DNA from: JAMZMI01 sp039970095
GTDB taxonomy: Bacteria; Bacteroidota; Bacteroidia; Cytophagales; Cyclobacteriaceae
NCBI GenBank assembly: GCA_039970095.1
Contig: JBDVMP010000046.1
Span: forward strand, 1-64,000
Length of the DNA: 64,000 nucleotides
Direction: 5' to 3'
Position 1 is the stretch's first letter; every line of letters starts with the position of its first letter. The notes under the pieces are model-generated. The model ran no database searches. It worked only from the letters and a program-made list of their open reading frames with translations, and was not told where the DNA came from. Both the position numbers and the translations under genes were made by a program. This document shows positions 61,627-64,000 of this stretch, one piece after another.

Positions 61627-63240
61627 TTACTGCTTTTTATTTATCATCGCAGCTTTTACGAATTTTACAAATAGGGGGTGAGGGTTTAGTACAGTCGATT
61701 TGAGCTCAGGGTGAAATTGACTTCCAATAAACCACGGATGGTCTTTTAACTCCACTATCTCCACCAAATTGGTTTCCGGGTTTATACCTGATGCTATCAT
61801 ACCTGCTTCCTCATAAGCCTCTAGATATTTGCTATTGAACTCATATCTGTGTCTGTGACGTTCAGATATTTTTTGAGTTCCATAAACACCGTTGGCTTTT
61901 GTGCCTTTTTTAAGCTGGCAAATATAAGCACCCAATCTCATGGTACCGCCCATATTAATGATGCCTTTTTGATCTTCCATCAGATCAATCACAGGATACT
62001 TTGTTTTTTTGTCCATCTCACTGCTATTTGCCTTTTTGTGGCCTAGCACGTTTCTGGCAAACTCAATAACAGCACACTGCATACCCAGACAAATGCCGAA
62101 AAACGGAACTTTATTTTCACGGGCATACTTTACTGTGGTGATTTTACCTTCGATCCCTCTTTCTCCAAAACCGGGAGCTACCAGGATACCATCAAGGTGA
62201 TTGAGCATCTTGGATGCGTTTTCTTCTGTCACATCCTCTGCATGAATCCAATCAAGTCGGACTTTGCATTCATTTTGAGCACCCGCGTGAATGAATGACT
62301 CAGCTATGGATTTGTAAGCATCTTTCAGCTCTACATATTTCCCAATCAGGCCAATTCTAACCTCGCTGGTTGGGTTTTTTAGTCTTCCTAGAAATTCTTT
62401 CCATTGATCAATCTTTGGCTCCTTTTTATAAGACATCTTAAACTTGGAGAGTACACGCTCATCAAGTTTTTCTTTTCTCATTAAAATTGGCACATCATAG
62501 ATTGAGTCAGCATCTCGGGCCTCAATTACCGAATTGAAAGGAACGTTGCAAAACAAGGCTAATTTCTTCCTGATATCTGTATCTAAATGGTGCTCAGAGC
62601 GGCATACCAGGATGTCGGGCTGGACTCCCGCCTCCAACAATTCTTTAACTGAGTGTTGAGTGGGTTTGGTCTTGAGTTCTCCTGCCGTTTTTAGGTACGG
62701 TACGAGCGTTAAATGTATAGAGATGCAGTTGGTCGGACCCAACTCCAATCTGGCCTGACGAACGGCTTCTATGAATGGGAGTGATTCTATATCACCTACA
62801 CATCCACCTATTTCTGTAATGACGACATCAAATTTCCCTGTGTCAGCTAGCTTATAAATGTTGTTTTTGATCTCATCGGTAATGTGAGGAACCACCTGCA
62901 CGGTTTTGCCTAAAAACTCACCTTCACGCTCTTTCTGAATTACATTATAGTATATTCGGCCTGTGGTAACGTTGTTGGCTTGGGAGGTGGGGATATTTAG
63001 GAACCTTTCGTAATGCCCCAGATCCAGATCGGTTTCCGCACCATCATCTGTTACATAGCATTCACCGTGCTCATACGGATTAAGTGTGCCAGGATCAATG
63101 TTGATATATGGATCGAATTTTTGGATCGTAACTGATAAACCTCGTGCTTGTAGAAGTTTACCCAGCGACGCTGAAATGATACCTTTTCCAAGAGAGGAAG
63201 TTACGCCACCCGTAACGAAAATATATTTTGCTTTGGACAT
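61627..63240 (-). CDS. pyrG: CTP synthase (glutamine-hydrolysing)
   Basis: The 537-residue product shows both domains. The N-terminal synthetase starts KYIFVTGGVTSSLGKGIISASLGKLLQARG, with DPYINIDPGTLNPYEHGECYVTDDGAETDLDLGHYERF. The C-terminal class I glutamine amidotransferase has APGFGERGIEGK, nucleophile Cys in GICLGMQCAVIEFARNV, and the His/Glu pair in GSQFHPELKS. It converts UTP to CTP with ATP and glutamine. It is the first gene of the pyrG-yidC transcript, with a TACCTTTG promoter element 37 bases upstream. Confidence 0.98.
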   Translation of the reverse strand: MSKAKYIFVTGGVTSSLGKGIISASLGKLLQARGLSVTIQKFDPYINIDPGTLNPYEHGECYVTDDGAETDLDLGHYERFLNIPTSQANNVTTGRIYYNVIQKEREGEFLGKTVQVVPHITDEIKNNIYKLADTGKFDVVITEIGGCVGDIESLPFIEAVRQARLELGPTNCISIHLTLVPYLKTAGELKTKPTQHSVKELLEAGVQPDILVCRSEHHLDTDIRKKLALFCNVPFNSVIEARDADSIYDVPILMRKEKLDERVLSKFKMSYKKEPKIDQWKEFLGRLKNPTSEVRIGLIGKYVELKDAYKSIAESFIHAGAQNECKVRLDWIHAEDVTEENASKMLNHLDGILVAPGFGERGIEGKITTVKYARENKVPFFGICLGMQCAVIEFARNVLGHKKANSSEMDKKTKYPVIDLMEDQKGIINMGGTMRLGAYICQLKKGTKANGVYGTQKISERHRHRYEFNSKYLEAYEEAGMIASGINPETNLVEIVELKDHPWFIGSQFHPELKSTVLNPHPLFVKFVKAAMINKKQ

Positions 63241-63277
63241 TAAAAAAGTGTGATTGCCTAAGTATTGTTACGGGATG

Positions 63278-63285
63278 CAAAGGTA
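63278..63285 (-). promoter_or_regulatory. Bacteroidota -7 promoter element for pyrG
   Basis: TACCTTTG on the minus strand fits TAnnTTTG exactly, 37 bases before the pyrG ATG. The -33 position reads CGTG, a partial match. Confidence 0.5.
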
Positions 63286-63322
63286 GGTCTTTCGTCCGAA
63301 TAACCACGGTGAAAAATAATTA

Positions 63323-64000
63323 TTATCGGAACGGAATCCGGTAGGTTACCGAAGCACCAAAATATCCAATAGGGTCATAGCTACTTATTTCGCCGGGAAG
63401 CTTCACTGGGACGCTATAGCTATAGCTCAATGAGAAGTTGAAGTCTTTTATATAGAAAACCACTGGCAAACTGAAGCTGTAGTTCATGATACCGTATTCA
63501 TTTGAGGTTGAACTCAGCTTGTTTTGCACATAATCTGAGATTTCAGTGTTGTTGATGTATACAAAGTATTTGAATTTGTTCTTTTCGGACTGGGACAGCC
63601 GACGGCTGTTTTCGATCCTTTTGAGTTTTTCTAATTCTTCATTTGTAAAACTCACAGTTTCAAAAAAGGCTTGAAATTCTTCAGTCTGAACAATATCGCC
63701 AATGTACTGAGCTCGTTGCAGTTCAGAGGAATAGTAGTAGTTGTACACATCACTGTTGCCATATATCACAGAAACAGAAGGAGCAATTCTGATTTTGTCG
63801 AATACCCATTTGTCTTTTAGGGTGAAGGTGCCAGAAATATTGCCAATGATTCTGTGCGCCTTGCTTTGGCCAAACAAATAATTATAGTCTAAAGAGGCAT
63901 AAATGTATTTGGTACTATAGGCCCCTGATAAGTTGAGGCTGTTTTTTAGAGATGTGCTCGTTGTGGAGTCGTTGGATGAGCTGTTGTAAAACCAACGCTC
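63323..64000 (-). CDS. Outer-membrane beta-barrel protein, partial (N-terminus beyond the right edge)
   Basis: The frame is open from the right edge (first visible codon at 64000) to the stop at 63323, 225 residues. It is not a short gene starting at the internal TTG at 63877. Strand-like segments alternate (SLNLSGAYSTKYIYASLDYNYLFG, KWVFDKIRIAPSVSVIYG, IMNYSFSLPVVFYI, FNFSLSYSYSVPVKLPG), and the end ASVTYRIPFR resembles a barrel closing strand. A charged helical loop (about residues 100-140) interrupts them. It precedes pyrG by 82 bases on the same strand. The family cannot be named from this piece. Confidence 0.75.
   Translation of the reverse strand, partial: ERWFYNSSSNDSTTSTSLKNSLNLSGAYSTKYIYASLDYNYLFGQSKAHRIIGNISGTFTLKDKWVFDKIRIAPSVSVIYGNSDVYNYYYSSELQRAQYIGDIVQTEEFQAFFETVSFTNEELEKLKRIENSRRLSQSEKNKFKYFVYINNTEISDYVQNKLSSTSNEYGIMNYSFSLPVVFYIKDFNFSLSYSYSVPVKLPGEISSYDPIGYFGASVTYRIPFR

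Noticed and set aside
63323..63877. Reading the right-edge barrel as a complete 184-residue gene from a TTG
   Set aside because: The frame stays open to base 64000 with strand-like sequence and there is no signal peptide at the TTG, so the gene is truncated by the window.

Overview
This window comes from a marine-type member of the Bacteroidota, most likely the Cytophagales/Cytophagia. The reasons are several type IX secretion (T9SS) substrates with recognisable type A and type B C-terminal sorting domains, a PorP/SprF-family gene, many outer-membrane beta-barrels, moderate to low GC, TAnnTTTG promoter -7 elements, and gene orders typical of the phylum (parA-parB-DUF5683-dapB-lepB; pyrG-yidC; rpsF-rpsR-rplI). 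I saw no tRNA, rRNA, IS element or CRISPR array. No gene-free stretch exceeds 300 bases.

Region 1 (1-13613, minus strand) is a three-gene surface locus. A PorP/SprF-like protein with an unusual SPOR tail is followed, with a one-base stop/start overlap, by a 1107-residue FG-GAP/PKD protein with a type B sorting domain. After 231 bases comes a giant SprB-like adhesin of at least 2700 residues, with FG-GAP, LamG, legume-lectin-like and SprB-like repeats, that runs off the left edge. Type B substrates are normally paired with a PorP-like protein, so the cluster reads as a dedicated secretion/anchoring protein plus its cargo.

Region 2 (13812-41690, plus strand) is the most distinctive part. After a small PorT-like barrel comes a nucleotide-transporter/HEAT/cyclic-nucleotide-binding fusion. 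Then follow a tightly packed run: a protein with up to three TIR-like modules, a membrane-anchored nSTAND NTPase with WD40 repeats, an outer-membrane barrel, a propeller-like lipoprotein, and a 5380-residue type A T9SS surface protein. An 18-bp perfect hairpin terminator ends the run. TIR-like plus nSTAND-WD40 pairs are known from bacterial conflict and signalling systems. Their apparent co-transcription with outer-membrane and cell-surface partners suggests an envelope-spanning recognition system, which is my main candidate for something undescribed.

Region 3 (41707-64000, mostly minus strand) is chiefly housekeeping: priA, a DUF255/thioredoxin-like lipoprotein, a GSCFA protein, the rpsF-rpsR-rplI ribosomal operon, apaG with a methyltransferase, ung, the parAB-DUF5683-dapB-lepB operon, and pyrG-yidC. 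It also holds several small envelope proteins of unknown role and a partial beta-barrel gene at the right edge. A GC-rich, self-complementary non-coding island sits upstream of rpsF.

All translations and motif calls were made by reading the sequence. No database search was run, so family names rest on remembered motifs, and domain boundaries in the giant proteins are approximate.
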